This document shows positions 32,043 through 43,886 of a stretch of 64,000 nt of DNA, piece after piece; position 1 is the first letter of the stretch; each line of letters begins with the position of its first letter. Source of the stretch: Betaproteobacteria bacterium (GTDB taxonomy: Bacteria; Pseudomonadota; Gammaproteobacteria; Burkholderiales; Rhodocyclaceae); NCBI GenBank assembly GCA_012026885.1, contig VEPL01000029.1, positions 124,001 to 188,000 of the forward strand, in the 5' to 3' direction. The notes beneath the pieces were generated by a model that saw only the letters and a list, made by a program, of their open reading frames with translations, did no database searches and had not been told where the DNA came from. Position numbers and translations under genes: made by a program.

Positions 32043-32341
32043 CGACCGCTCCGCCCGCCGACCGTTTCCGCCGGCTCACCGCCGCCTGGCTGGTACTGGT
32101 GGCCTTGACCCTGCTTAGCCTTGTCCTCGGCGAATGGTTCCGCGCGGCGCAGTGGCTGCCGCTGCTGGTCGCCGCGATCATCTGGTTCAAGGGCGCCGTG
32201 GTCGCCACCGCCTTCATCGAGTCGCACGTCGCCCACCCCTTCGTGACCCGGCTGCTGCAGGCTTTCGTCGCGATCGCCCCACTCGCCCTCGTCGTGACCG
32301 CCTTCTTCGGCGATACCCTGGCGCGCTGGGCCATTCTCTAG
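32039..32341 (+). CDS. Small oxidase subunit IV/NorF-like membrane protein
   Basis: 100 aa, three TM segments, start overlaps the NorE-like stop. Confidence 0.78.
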   Translation: MTTAPPADRFRRLTAAWLVLVALTLLSLVLGEWFRAAQWLPLLVAAIIWFKGAVVATAFIESHVAHPFVTRLLQAFVAIAPLALVVTAFFGDTLARWAIL

Positions 32342-32559
32342 GCCGACGCGGCCCGGCCGCGCATAAGGGAAATCCACAATAAATAAACAGGCAAAAAACG
32401 CTTCGGCTATATTGCGCATTGCGAAGTTCGTTTTTACAATACGAAATAGCAACTAGGTGTAAACACGGGTTTGCGATCCCGGTCCGAATTGCCAGAATGT
32501 GGAACAAAGGCGCCCCGCTCCCGGCGGGGCAGTACGAGAACCGAAACAGGAGACGAATC

Positions 32560-35235
<2,676 letters not shown>

Positions 35236-35251
35236 TCGGGAGGAGACGACT

Positions 35252-36559
35252 ATGAGCCAGATCATCGAAGTCAAAGTCCCGGATATCGGCGATTTCTCGG
35301 ACGTGCCGGTCATCGACCTGTTCGTCAAGGTCGGCGACAGCATCAAGGTCGACGACGCCATCGCCACCCTCGAATCCGACAAGGCCACCATGGACGTGCC
35401 GAGCACCGTTGCCGGTGTCGTCAAGGAAGTGCTGGTCCAGCTCGGTTCCAAGGTCAGCGAAGGTTCGCTGCTGATCAAGGTGGAAACCGGCGCCGGTGCG
35501 GGCGCCGCTGTGCCGGCCGCGCAACCCGCTGCCCCGGCACCTGCTGCCGCACCAGCCCCGGCCGCCGCCCCCGCTGCCGCGCCGGTCGCTGCTGCTGCAC
35601 CGGCCGCGCTGGCCCCGGCACTGCCGATCGGTGCCAAGGTCCATGCCTCGCCGTCGGTCCGTGCCTATGCCCGCGAACTCGGCGTCGACCTGTCCAAGGT
35701 ACCGGCGACCGGTCCGAAGGGTCGCATCGTCAAGGAAGACCTGACCAAGTACGTCAAGGGCGTGATGTCCGGCGCCATTTCCGGCCCGGTCGCTACGGCT
35801 GGCGGCGGCATCAGCGGTGGGGGCACGCTCGACCTGCTGCCCTGGCCGAAGGTCGATTTCGCCAAGTTCGGCGAGATCGAGGTCAAGCCGCTGTCGCGCA
35901 TCAAGAAGATTTCCGGCCAGAACCTCTCGCGCAACTGGGTGATGATCCCGGCCGTGACCTATCACGAAGATGCTGACATCACCGATCTCGAAGCCTTCCG
36001 CGTCCAGTTGAACAAGGAAAACGAGAAGACCGGCAACAAGCTGACCATGCTCGCCTTCCTGATCAAGGCCTGCGTCAAGGCGATGCAGCGTTATCCGGAA
36101 TTCAACGCTTCGCTCGATGGCGACAACCTGGTGCTGAAGAAGTATTTCAACATTGGTTTCGCGGCTGACACGCCGAACGGCCTGGTCGTGCCGGTGGTCA
36201 AGAATGCCGACAAGAAGGGTGTCTTCGAGATCGCCAAGGAAACCGGCGAACTGGCCAAGCAAGCCCGCGACGGCAAGCTGAAGCCGGCCGACATGTCCGG
36301 CGCCTGCTTCACGATTTCCAGCCTGGGCGGCATCGGCGGCACTTACTTCGCGCCTATCGTCAATGCGCCGGAAGTCGCCATCCTCGGCGTCAACAAGTCG
36401 GCCATGAAGCCGGTGTGGGACGGCAAAGCTTTCGTGCCGCGCCTGACCCTGCCGCTGTCGCTGACCGCCGACCACCGCGTCATCGACGGTGCGCTGGCTA
36501 CCCGCTTCAACGTCTATGTCGCCGAACTGCTGGCCGACATGCGCCGCATGATCGTCTAA
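35252..36559 (+). CDS. aceF: Dihydrolipoamide acetyltransferase (PDH E2), one lipoyl domain
   Basis: Lipoyl motif LESDKATMDVPS, Ala/Pro linker, catalytic LSLTADHRVIDGALATRF. Confidence 0.97.
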   Translation: MSQIIEVKVPDIGDFSDVPVIDLFVKVGDSIKVDDAIATLESDKATMDVPSTVAGVVKEVLVQLGSKVSEGSLLIKVETGAGAGAAVPAAQPAAPAPAAAPAPAAAPAAAPVAAAAPAALAPALPIGAKVHASPSVRAYARELGVDLSKVPATGPKGRIVKEDLTKYVKGVMSGAISGPVATAGGGISGGGTLDLLPWPKVDFAKFGEIEVKPLSRIKKISGQNLSRNWVMIPAVTYHEDADITDLEAFRVQLNKENEKTGNKLTMLAFLIKACVKAMQRYPEFNASLDGDNLVLKKYFNIGFAADTPNGLVVPVVKNADKKGVFEIAKETGELAKQARDGKLKPADMSGACFTISSLGGIGGTYFAPIVNAPEVAILGVNKSAMKPVWDGKAFVPRLTLPLSLTADHRVIDGALATRFNVYVAELLADMRRMIV

Positions 36560-36571
36560 GGGAGAGTGACC

Positions 36572-38344
36572 ATGAGTCTCGTTGAAGTCAAAGTCCCCGA
36601 TATCGGCGATTTCTCCGACGTGCCGGTCATAGACCTGTTCGTCAAGGCCGGCGATGCGATCAAGGTCGACGACGCGATCTGCACGCTGGAGTCGGACAAG
36701 GCGACGATGGATGTTCCCTCCACCGTTGCCGGTACCGTCAAGGAAGTGCTCGTCCAGCTCGGCTCCAAGGTCAGCGAAGGTTCGCTGCTGATCAAGGTCG
36801 AAGCCGGTGCCGCTGCCGCGGTCGACGCCGCTAGCGCGCCGAAAACCGAGACCGCCCCCGCCGCAGCACCGGTCGCCGCACCGGCGGCCGCCAGCCACGG
36901 CGGCACGGCCGACCTGGAATGCGAGATGCTCGTTCTCGGCGCCGGTCCCGGCGGCTACTCGGCCGCTTTCCGCTCAGCCGACCTCGGCATGAAGACGATC
37001 ATCGTCGAGCGTTACGCGACGCTCGGTGGCGTCTGCCTGAACGTCGGCTGCATTCCGTCCAAGGCGCTGCTCCATGTCGCCGCGGTCATGGAAGAAGCCG
37101 AGCACGCGAGCGCGCTGGGCGTCACTTTCGCGGCGCCGCAGGTCGACATTGACAAGCTGCGCGCCCACAAGGACAAGGTCGTCGGCAAGCTGACCGGCGG
37201 TCTGGCCGGCATGGCCAAGGGCCGCAAGGTCGACATCGTGCGCGGTTACGGTCACTTCCTCGACCCGAATCACATCGAGGTCGAAGTCACTGACGGCAGC
37301 GGCCAGGACAAGACCGGCAGCAAGAAAGTCATCAAGTTCTCGAAGTGCATCATCGCCGCCGGCTCGGCGGCCGTGCATCTGCCGTTCATCCCGCGCGACC
37401 CGCGCATCGTCGACTCCACCGGCGCACTCGAACTGCGCTTCGTGCCGAAGAAGATGCTGGTCATCGGCGGCGGCATCATCGGCCTGGAAATGGCCACCGT
37501 CTATTCGACGCTCGGCGCTCGCGTCGATGTCGTCGAGATGCTCGATGCCCTGATGCAGGGCCCCGACCGCGACGCCGTCAAGGTCTGGGACAAGCAGAAT
37601 GCCCACCGCTTCGACCAGGTCATGCTGAAAACCAAGACCGTGGCAGTCGACGCCAAGGAAGACGGTCTCTACGTCAAGTTCGAAGGCGAAGCCGCGCCGG
37701 CCGAACCGGTCAAGTACGACATGATCCTGCAAGCCGCCGGCCGCAGCCCGAACGGCAAGAAGATCGCCGCAGAGAAGGCGGGCGTCGTCGTCACCGACCG
37801 CGGCTTCATCCCGGTAGATGCCCAGATGCGCACCAACGTGCCGCACATCTTCGCCATCGGCGACATCGTCGGCAACCCGATGCTGGCGCACAAGGCAGTG
37901 CACGAAGCGCACGTCGCTGCGGAAGTCGCCGCCGGCCACAAGGCTGCCTTCGACGCGCAAGTGATCCCGGGCGTCGCCTACACCCATCCGGAAGTGGCCT
38001 GGGTCGGCTACACCGAGGAACAGGCGAAGAAGGAAGGCCGCAAGGTCGAGACCGCCAAGTTCCCGTGGGCCGCCTCCGGTCGCGCCATCGCCAACGGCGC
38101 CGACTACGGCTTCACCAAGCTGATCTTCGATGCCGAGACGCACCGCGTCATCGGTGGCGCCATCGTCGGCCCTTCGGCCGGCGACATGATCGGCGAGATC
38201 TGCCTGGCCATCGAGATGGGCTGCGATTCGGTCGACATCGGCAAGACCATCCACCCTCACCCGACGCTCGGCGAAACGGTCGGCATGGCCGCCGAAGTGG
38301 CGCACGGCACCTGCACCGACGTACCGCCTCCGCGCAAGAAATAG
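36572..38344 (+). CDS. lpdA: Dihydrolipoyl dehydrogenase (E3) with N-terminal lipoyl domain
   Basis: Lipoyl domain LESDKATMDVPS then LGAGPGGYSAAFRSADLG...GGVCLNVGCIPSKALLHVA. Confidence 0.97.
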   Translation: MSLVEVKVPDIGDFSDVPVIDLFVKAGDAIKVDDAICTLESDKATMDVPSTVAGTVKEVLVQLGSKVSEGSLLIKVEAGAAAAVDAASAPKTETAPAAAPVAAPAAASHGGTADLECEMLVLGAGPGGYSAAFRSADLGMKTIIVERYATLGGVCLNVGCIPSKALLHVAAVMEEAEHASALGVTFAAPQVDIDKLRAHKDKVVGKLTGGLAGMAKGRKVDIVRGYGHFLDPNHIEVEVTDGSGQDKTGSKKVIKFSKCIIAAGSAAVHLPFIPRDPRIVDSTGALELRFVPKKMLVIGGGIIGLEMATVYSTLGARVDVVEMLDALMQGPDRDAVKVWDKQNAHRFDQVMLKTKTVAVDAKEDGLYVKFEGEAAPAEPVKYDMILQAAGRSPNGKKIAAEKAGVVVTDRGFIPVDAQMRTNVPHIFAIGDIVGNPMLAHKAVHEAHVAAEVAAGHKAAFDAQVIPGVAYTHPEVAWVGYTEEQAKKEGRKVETAKFPWAASGRAIANGADYGFTKLIFDAETHRVIGGAIVGPSAGDMIGEICLAIEMGCDSVDIGKTIHPHPTLGETVGMAAEVAHGTCTDVPPPRKK

Positions 38345-38390
38345 ACAGCAAGGACTCTGCGCTACGCCGATCTGGATTGGCGTTCGGTTC

Positions 38391-38421
38391 GGGCGACGGT
38401 TGCACCGTCGCCCTTTTTTTT
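38391..38421 (+). terminator. Rho-independent terminator of the PDH operon
   Basis: GGGCGACGGTTGCACCGTCGCCC followed by eight T. Confidence 0.9.
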
Positions 38422-38434
38422 GCTACAAGGGGGC

Positions 38435-38923
38435 ATGACCAATGCTCCTCCCCCTCGCCGCTCGGCCGCCGAGCAGCAACGCCTCGAGGCCGCGCTGCGC
38501 GACATGTTCGAACATCGCCTCGCCTTCAACGAAGTGATCGGCTTTCGCGTCGACTCCTTCGACCCTGCGGCGCCCAGTCTGTGCTTCGACATGCGTCCGG
38601 ACCTGATCGGCCACTACCTGCACGGACGCCTGCACGGCGGCGTGATCTCGACCGCGCTCGATACGGCCGGCGGCTTCGCGGCCGTGGTGGGGATCGCCGA
38701 AAAGTTCTGCGGCGATACGGCAATCGAGGTCGCGCACCGCTTCGGCCGCGTCGGCACCGTCGACCTGCGCGTCGACTACCTGCGCCAGGGACTCGGCAAA
38801 CGCTTCACCGCAACGGGACGCATCACCCGCCTGGGCGGACGCATCGCCTCGGTCCAGATGACGCTGGAGAACGAAGCCGGCGTCCTCATCGCCACCGGTG
38901 CCGGCTCCTACGTGATCAGCTGA
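38435..38923 (+). CDS. Hotdog-fold acyl-CoA thioesterase
   Basis: HYLHGRLHGGVISTALDTAGGFAAVVGI...VDLRVDYLRQG. Confidence 0.85.
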   Translation: MTNAPPPRRSAAEQQRLEAALRDMFEHRLAFNEVIGFRVDSFDPAAPSLCFDMRPDLIGHYLHGRLHGGVISTALDTAGGFAAVVGIAEKFCGDTAIEVAHRFGRVGTVDLRVDYLRQGLGKRFTATGRITRLGGRIASVQMTLENEAGVLIATGAGSYVIS

Positions 38924-38929
38924 ATCCGC

Positions 38930-40033
38930 TCAGAGAATCGCCACGCCCTGCTGTTCGCCGCGCTCGTAGACGACGTTGGCGCGACCGACGATAAGCGGGT
39001 CGAGATGGCCGATGCGCTCGGTGTCCTTGTTGGTATAGGGCAGCTTGTGCAGGACGTAGCGCATGGCGTTCAGGCGCGCCCGCTTCTTGCAGTTCGACTT
39101 GATCACCGTCCACGGCGCATCGGCGGTGTCGGTGTGGAAGAACATTGCTTCCTTGGCTTTGGTGTAGTCATCCCACTTGTCGAGCGAGGCCATGTCGATC
39201 GGCGACAGCTTCCATTGCTTCAGCGGGTGCACCTTTCGCTCACCGAACCGGCGCCGCTGTTCCTCGCGGCTGACCGAGAACCAGAACTTGATCAGATGCG
39301 TGCCGTTGCGTGCCAGCATGCGCTCGAACTCCGGCGCCTGACGGACGAATTCGCTGTACTCCTGATCCGTACAGAAGCCCATCACTTTCTCGACGCCCGC
39401 CCGGTTGTACCAGGAGCGGTCGAAAAGCACGATCTCGCCATCGGTCGGCAAGTGCTGCACATAGCGCTGGAAGTACCACTGGCCGCGTTCGATCTCGCTC
39501 GGCTTCTCCAGGGCGACGACGCGCGCGCCACGCGGATTCAGGTGTTCCATGAAGCGCTTGATGGTGCCGCCCTTGCCCGCCGCGTCGCGCCCCTCGAAGA
39601 GGATGACCACCTTCTGCCCGGTCTCCTTGACCCAGGCCTGCAGCTTCAGCAACTCGACCTGCAGGCGGTATTTCTGCCGCTCGTAGTTCTTGCGCTGCAT
39701 GAGGTTCTTGTACGGGTAACCGCCGTCGCGCCAGTCCTTGGCCAGTTCCTCATCCGGACTGACGGGCAGTTCCTCGAGCGCCCCGCCCTGCTGCTTGAGC
39801 AGGCGCTTGAGCAGGGCGACTGACTCCTCGACCGGGATCCCTGCGACCACATCGCGCATGGCGGCCATTTTCGCCTCCTGCGAGGCGTCGACCGCAGCAC
39901 CGATCGAGAACTGCTCGATTCCGCCAGGCGTCATGTCCGGCGCCACGTCGCCTTGGGCGACGGCGCGTTGGCGCGGGACGCGCGGCTTGCGCGCTGGCGC
40001 GGGCGGTTTTCTGGCAGGGTTGTTCGTGGTCAT
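38930..40033 (-). CDS. ppk2: Polyphosphate kinase 2
   Basis: VVILFEGRDAAGKGGTIKRFMEHLNPRGARVVALEKPSEIERGQWYFQRYVQHLP...FDRSWYNRAGVEKVMGF. Confidence 0.96.
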   Translation of the reverse strand: MTTNNPARKPPAPARKPRVPRQRAVAQGDVAPDMTPGGIEQFSIGAAVDASQEAKMAAMRDVVAGIPVEESVALLKRLLKQQGGALEELPVSPDEELAKDWRDGGYPYKNLMQRKNYERQKYRLQVELLKLQAWVKETGQKVVILFEGRDAAGKGGTIKRFMEHLNPRGARVVALEKPSEIERGQWYFQRYVQHLPTDGEIVLFDRSWYNRAGVEKVMGFCTDQEYSEFVRQAPEFERMLARNGTHLIKFWFSVSREEQRRRFGERKVHPLKQWKLSPIDMASLDKWDDYTKAKEAMFFHTDTADAPWTVIKSNCKKRARLNAMRYVLHKLPYTNKDTERIGHLDPLIVGRANVVYERGEQQGVAIL

Positions 40034-40111
40034 CGTCTCTCCTCCTTTGGAAAGGCGATTATTCGGGCTAAGCAGGCGCGCTGTCCACCCCTTGCAACCG
40101 GCCGGCCCCGT

Positions 40112-40567
40112 TCAGCCGGCAAATTCGGCCGGAATCACTGCACGCAGGACGGTCTGCGTTTCGCCCTTGCGCACACGGTTCGACAGCCACCACAAGGCCC
40201 CCTTCTTGATCGTCCAGTCGCTTTCGCTGCCGGCGAGCAACAGCGCGGCCAGACGCCCGAGCGCCGGCTGGTGCCCGACGACCAGGGCGGCGCCCGTCGC
40301 CGTGGGCCAGCCGACTGCCGCAATCAGTTCGGAAACACAGGCATCCGGGCCGATCTTGCGGTTGGTCTCGAAAGGGAGCATCAGCGCCCCGGCCGTCTGC
40401 TGCGTGCGCACCGCCGGGCTGACCACGATACGCAATTCCCTCGGCTGATGGTCGCGTATCCACTTCGCCATGTCGTGTGCCTGACGCTCGCCGCGCGCGG
40501 TCAGGCGCCGCTTGAGATCATCCTCGCCCTCTTCGGCTTCGGCGTGACGCCACAGGAGAAGATCCAT
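40112..40567 (-). CDS. sixA: SixA-type histidine phosphatase
   Basis: MDLLLWRHAEAEEGEDDLKRRLTARGERQA...VVGHQPALGRLAALLL. Confidence 0.88.
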   Translation of the reverse strand: MDLLLWRHAEAEEGEDDLKRRLTARGERQAHDMAKWIRDHQPRELRIVVSPAVRTQQTAGALMLPFETNRKIGPDACVSELIAAVGWPTATGAALVVGHQPALGRLAALLLAGSESDWTIKKGALWWLSNRVRKGETQTVLRAVIPAEFAG

Positions 40568-40705
40568 CCGCATTCCCTCCGGCAAATCCCGCCAGCCTGC
40601 CCGTCACAAATGACAGGAATATTGCATGCCGGCAGTCACGGGCCTGTTCCGGCGTCGGGCGAGCGGCTATCATGCGGGCTTGTCTTCGCCGCCCCTACGT
40701 TCGCC

Positions 40706-40903
40706 ATGATCCGGATTACCGCCATCGTCCTCGCCGCCGTCCTGCTCCCGGCCTGCACCAACAGCCGCGACGTCGCGCCCAGCAAGGAAATAGCCCAGAG
40801 CGGACCGCTCAAGGTGCATCCGGGCCTGCTCAAGGACCAGCCTGCCAAGCCTGCCCTTTCCGAGCCTGCCCCCCCTTCCGAGCCGGCAGCACCGTCCAAC
40901 TGA
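40706..40903 (+). CDS. Small Pro-rich lipoprotein, 65 aa
   Basis: MIRITAIVLAAVLLPAC lipobox; in frame at the end of a longer ORF. Confidence 0.6.
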   Translation: MIRITAIVLAAVLLPACTNSRDVAPSKEIAQSGPLKVHPGLLKDQPAKPALSEPAPPSEPAAPSN

Positions 40904-40910
40904 GCCGCAG

Positions 40911-41117
40911 CTAATCCCGGCCGGGTTCCGCCTGCCGGCCCATCCGGCGCCCGCGGAACTGGCCGAGCCATTCGGCGATGCTCGCCTCGCCCACTTCGGG
41001 AAGACGGCGCTCGACAGCATGGCGGCGATCACTCCAGCCTGTTGGCGGACCGCTTTCCTGCTCGCGCCTGTCGCTTCCGGAGCGGCGGTTGCTGATCGTT
41101 CTGCCGAAGAGTTTCAT
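40911..41117 (-). CDS. Small Arg-rich hypothetical protein, 68 aa
   Basis: MKLFGRTISNRRSGSDRREQESGPPTGWSDRRHAVERR; internal ATG of ORF 40911..41411. Confidence 0.5.
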   Translation of the reverse strand: MKLFGRTISNRRSGSDRREQESGPPTGWSDRRHAVERRLPEVGEASIAEWLGQFRGRRMGRQAEPGRD

Positions 41118-41287
41118 GGTCTGGACCTGTAGCTGCCGATGATTCCGCGCCGGCCGGAAGGGCCGGTTCGCGCGATTCCAGTGTGCCCGCGTGATGCGAC
41201 CGGCGCCGCGAAAAATCTCACATTTCCCGCAACGTTGTTTACCGCACATGAAAACGCCGGTCGCGAAGACCGGCGTCATGGGCATCC

Positions 41288-41363
41288 TGGTGGCCAAGGG
41301 CGGAATCGAACCACCGACACGCGGATTTTCAATCCGCTGCTCTACCAACTGAGCTACTTGGCC
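41288..41363 (-). tRNA. tRNA-Phe (anticodon GAA)
   Basis: Minus strand GGCCAAGTAGCTCAGTTGGTAGAGCAGCGGATTGAAAATCCGCGTGTCGGTGGTTCGATTCCGCCCTTGGCCACCA. Confidence 0.97.
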
Positions 41364-41375
41364 AAGAGAGGCCGA

Positions 41376-41381
41376 ATTATA
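41376..41381 (-). promoter_or_regulatory. -10 element (TATAAT) of the tRNA-Phe promoter
   Basis: Perfect TATAAT on the minus strand 13 bp upstream of the tRNA 5' end. Confidence 0.55.
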
Positions 41382-41429
41382 GCGGCGCGACCGGCGCGCC
41401 GCAACCGGCATCGCGTCGCTGGCAATGCC

Positions 41430-42947
41430 TCAGGTGCCGATCGGCGGCGATTGCCGGTAGAGCTCGGAAAAGTCGTCGGGCACTGGTGGCGGCGGCGGTG
41501 GCGGGTACCAGGCCGGGAAAGCGACGCGGGCTATCGCGCCGCGCCCGGCCGGGTTGGGCCTCAGCGTCGCGATAGCCTCGTGCTGAGCGGCAATTTCGCG
41601 GACGATGGCGAGGCCGAGGCCGCTGCCGTCGCCGGCTGCGTCATCGACCCGGTAGAAGCGCTCGAACACCATCTCGGACTGGGCTTCGCTGATGCCGACG
41701 CCATCGTCCTCAACCTCGAGGATGATCTCGGGCGCTACCGCGCGCACCCGGCAGGTGACGCAGCCCCCGGGCGGCGTGTAGCGGAGGGCGTTATCGATCA
41801 GGTTCTTCGCGAGTTCGCGCAGCAGGACGGCATTGCCGAGGACGCGCGCATCGACGTCGGCCTCGTAGCCGAGGTCGATGCGCTTTTCCAGCGCGGGCAT
41901 GACCCAATCCTCGACCACTTCGCGCATCAGTGCCGCGAGGTCGAGCGGAACATGGCTCAGTTGGGCCGACTCGCGCCCCTCGGTGCGCGCCAGCGTGAGC
42001 AACTGGTTCACCAGGCGCCCGGCACGGTCCACGCCGGTTGCGATCTGGCGCAGCGCATGGCGCAGCGCGTCGGGATCGGCCTCGCGGATGGCGAATTGTG
42101 CCTGCGTCTTCAGCCCGGTCAGCGGTGTGCGCAACTGGTGGGCGGCATCGGCGACGAAACGGTGCTGCAGTTCGACGTTGCGCTCCATGCGCCCGAGCAT
42201 CTCGTTGAAGGCCTCGATCAGGGGTTCCAGCTCTTCCGGAACGCGGCGGGTGGCGATCGGCGAAAGGTCGGCCGGGTCGCGCCGCTCGATGGTCTTGCGC
42301 AGGCGCGTCAGCGGGCGCAAGCCGCGCGAGAGGCCGAACCAGACCAGCATGACGGCGATCGGGATGATGATGAATTGCGGCAGGATCACGCTGGCGACGA
42401 TCTTGTTGGCCAGCTGCGTGCGCTTCTCCATGGTCTCGCCGACCTCGACCAGGATCCAGCTGTCGCGCGGCATCTGGCCGTCGGCGACATAGGCGTAGGC
42501 GACCCGGACATCCTGGCCCTTGAGGTCGATGTCGCGGAAATAAACCTCGCCGGAAAGGGCATCGGCGGGCACGCCGAGATCGGGGACGGGCAATTCGCGG
42601 TCGCCCGCGAGGAGGCGGCCGTCACGGGTGACGACGTGGAAATAGATGGTATCCGTCTCGTCGGCACGCAGCAGGGCGCGGGCCGACGACGGCAGGTTGA
42701 CGAGCGGGCGCCCGTTGACCAGGCGGATCTGGCGGGCGACGGCGGTAACCTGTTCGCGCAAGGCCTGGTCGTACGGGAAATTGGCGACGTTGTTGGCGAA
42801 GTAGTGCGTGAAGGCGATGCTCAACGGCCAGACGAAGAGCAGCGGCGCCAGCATCCAGTCGAGGATCTCGCCGAACAGAGAGCGCTGGCTCTCCGGCTGC
42901 GCCGGACTATTCTGCTGCGGGTCGCTCAAGGCAATAACCCAGGCCAC
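41430..42947 (-). CDS. Sensor histidine kinase (TctE/QseC-like)
   Basis: Two TM segments, HAMP-like region, FVADAAHQLRTPLTGLKTQAQFA, DDGVGISEAQ, GSGLGLAIVREIA. Confidence 0.92.
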   Translation of the reverse strand: MAWVIALSDPQQNSPAQPESQRSLFGEILDWMLAPLLFVWPLSIAFTHYFANNVANFPYDQALREQVTAVARQIRLVNGRPLVNLPSSARALLRADETDTIYFHVVTRDGRLLAGDRELPVPDLGVPADALSGEVYFRDIDLKGQDVRVAYAYVADGQMPRDSWILVEVGETMEKRTQLANKIVASVILPQFIIIPIAVMLVWFGLSRGLRPLTRLRKTIERRDPADLSPIATRRVPEELEPLIEAFNEMLGRMERNVELQHRFVADAAHQLRTPLTGLKTQAQFAIREADPDALRHALRQIATGVDRAGRLVNQLLTLARTEGRESAQLSHVPLDLAALMREVVEDWVMPALEKRIDLGYEADVDARVLGNAVLLRELAKNLIDNALRYTPPGGCVTCRVRAVAPEIILEVEDDGVGISEAQSEMVFERFYRVDDAAGDGSGLGLAIVREIAAQHEAIATLRPNPAGRGAIARVAFPAWYPPPPPPPVPDDFSELYRQSPPIGT

Positions 42948-43578
42948 GCACGGTGGTGATCCTCACCCCGCCTGCCTCGAGCTTCTTGCGCAGGCGATGG
43001 ACGTAGACCTCGATGGCATTGTGGCTGACTTCCTCGCCCCAGCCGCAGAGCTGGTCCACCAGCTGATCCTTGCTGACCAGGCGCCCCATGCGCGTCAGCA
43101 GGACCTCGAGGAGCCCGACTTCCCGGGCCGACAGGTCGAGTGGCTGGCCGTCGATCAGGGCGACGCGGCCGACCTGGTCGTAGGTCAGCGTGCCGCACTG
43201 GATGGTCGGCGTCGTGCCGGCCGAGCGCCGCGTCAGCGCCCGCACGCGCGCTTCCAGCTCGGCCAGCTCGAACGGCTTGGTCATGTAGTCGTCGGCCCCG
43301 AGATCGAGTCCCTTGACCCGATCACCAGTCCCATCGAGGGCCGTCAGGATTAGTACCGGCAGTTGGGCGTTGCGCGCACGCACCCGCTTGAGCACCTCGA
43401 GCCCGGCGAGCTTCGGCAAGCCGAGGTCGAGGATGAGCAGGTCGTAGCCGGTGGTCATCAGCGCCGAGTCGGCGTCGAGGCCGTTCGCCGCCCAATCCAC
43501 CGCGTACCCGGCCTGACGCAGGGAGCGCGACAGGCCGTCGGCAATGATGGCATCGTCTTCGGCAATCAGTATCCGCAT
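42907..43578 (-). CDS. OmpR-family response regulator (TctD/QseB-like)
   Basis: MRILIAEDDAIIADGLSRSLRQAGYAVDWA...LLILDLGLPKLAGLEVL, winged-helix C-terminus; overlaps the kinase gene. Confidence 0.94.
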   Translation of the reverse strand: MRILIAEDDAIIADGLSRSLRQAGYAVDWAANGLDADSALMTTGYDLLILDLGLPKLAGLEVLKRVRARNAQLPVLILTALDGTGDRVKGLDLGADDYMTKPFELAELEARVRALTRRSAGTTPTIQCGTLTYDQVGRVALIDGQPLDLSAREVGLLEVLLTRMGRLVSKDQLVDQLCGWGEEVSHNAIEVYVHRLRKKLEAGGVRITTVRGLGYCLERPAAE

Positions 43579-43599
43579 GAGAGTCGCCCGGCCATACCG

Positions 43600-43617
43600 G
43601 TGTAAGCGTAGTGTAAG
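43600..43617. promoter_or_regulatory. OmpR-type direct repeat upstream of the two-component operon
   Basis: GTGTAAG-CGTA-GTGTAAG (minus: CTTACAC-TACG-CTTACAC), 11-bp period. Confidence 0.6.
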
Positions 43618-43836
43618 GGCTTCATTCTATCCTGTTCGCGCTGTTCTCCTTTTATGGTCTTGGAGTCTGCGGTCACGCCGCGGCTCAGGGGGTGGCCCGA
43701 TCCTGCACTGGGCGCCCCCTACCGTTTTTTTCTTCCCCCGCTTTTCCTGAGTCGCATGCGGCCACTCCCGCGAGCGCGGCGTCGTGCCGTGTCGCAGTCG
43801 ACCGGTCGGGCGGGCCGAAATCGCAATCGGCAGACG

Positions 43837-43866
43837 AAAAAAAGCCCGGGTTGAAACCCGGGCTTT
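43837..43866 (-). terminator. Rho-independent terminator of the actP operon
   Basis: AAAGCCCGGGTTGAAACCCGGGCTTT palindrome with T-run on the minus strand. Confidence 0.9.
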
Positions 43867-43886
43867 CTGCTTTGGTGCGAGTCGGC

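Noticed and set aside
35496-35640. Ala/Pro-rich repetitive stretch in aceF
   Set aside because: Ordinary flexible linker between lipoyl and catalytic domains.
41139-42959. 606-aa plus-strand ORF across tRNA-Phe and the kinase gene
   Set aside because: Crosses a tRNA gene and is antisense to a clear histidine kinase.
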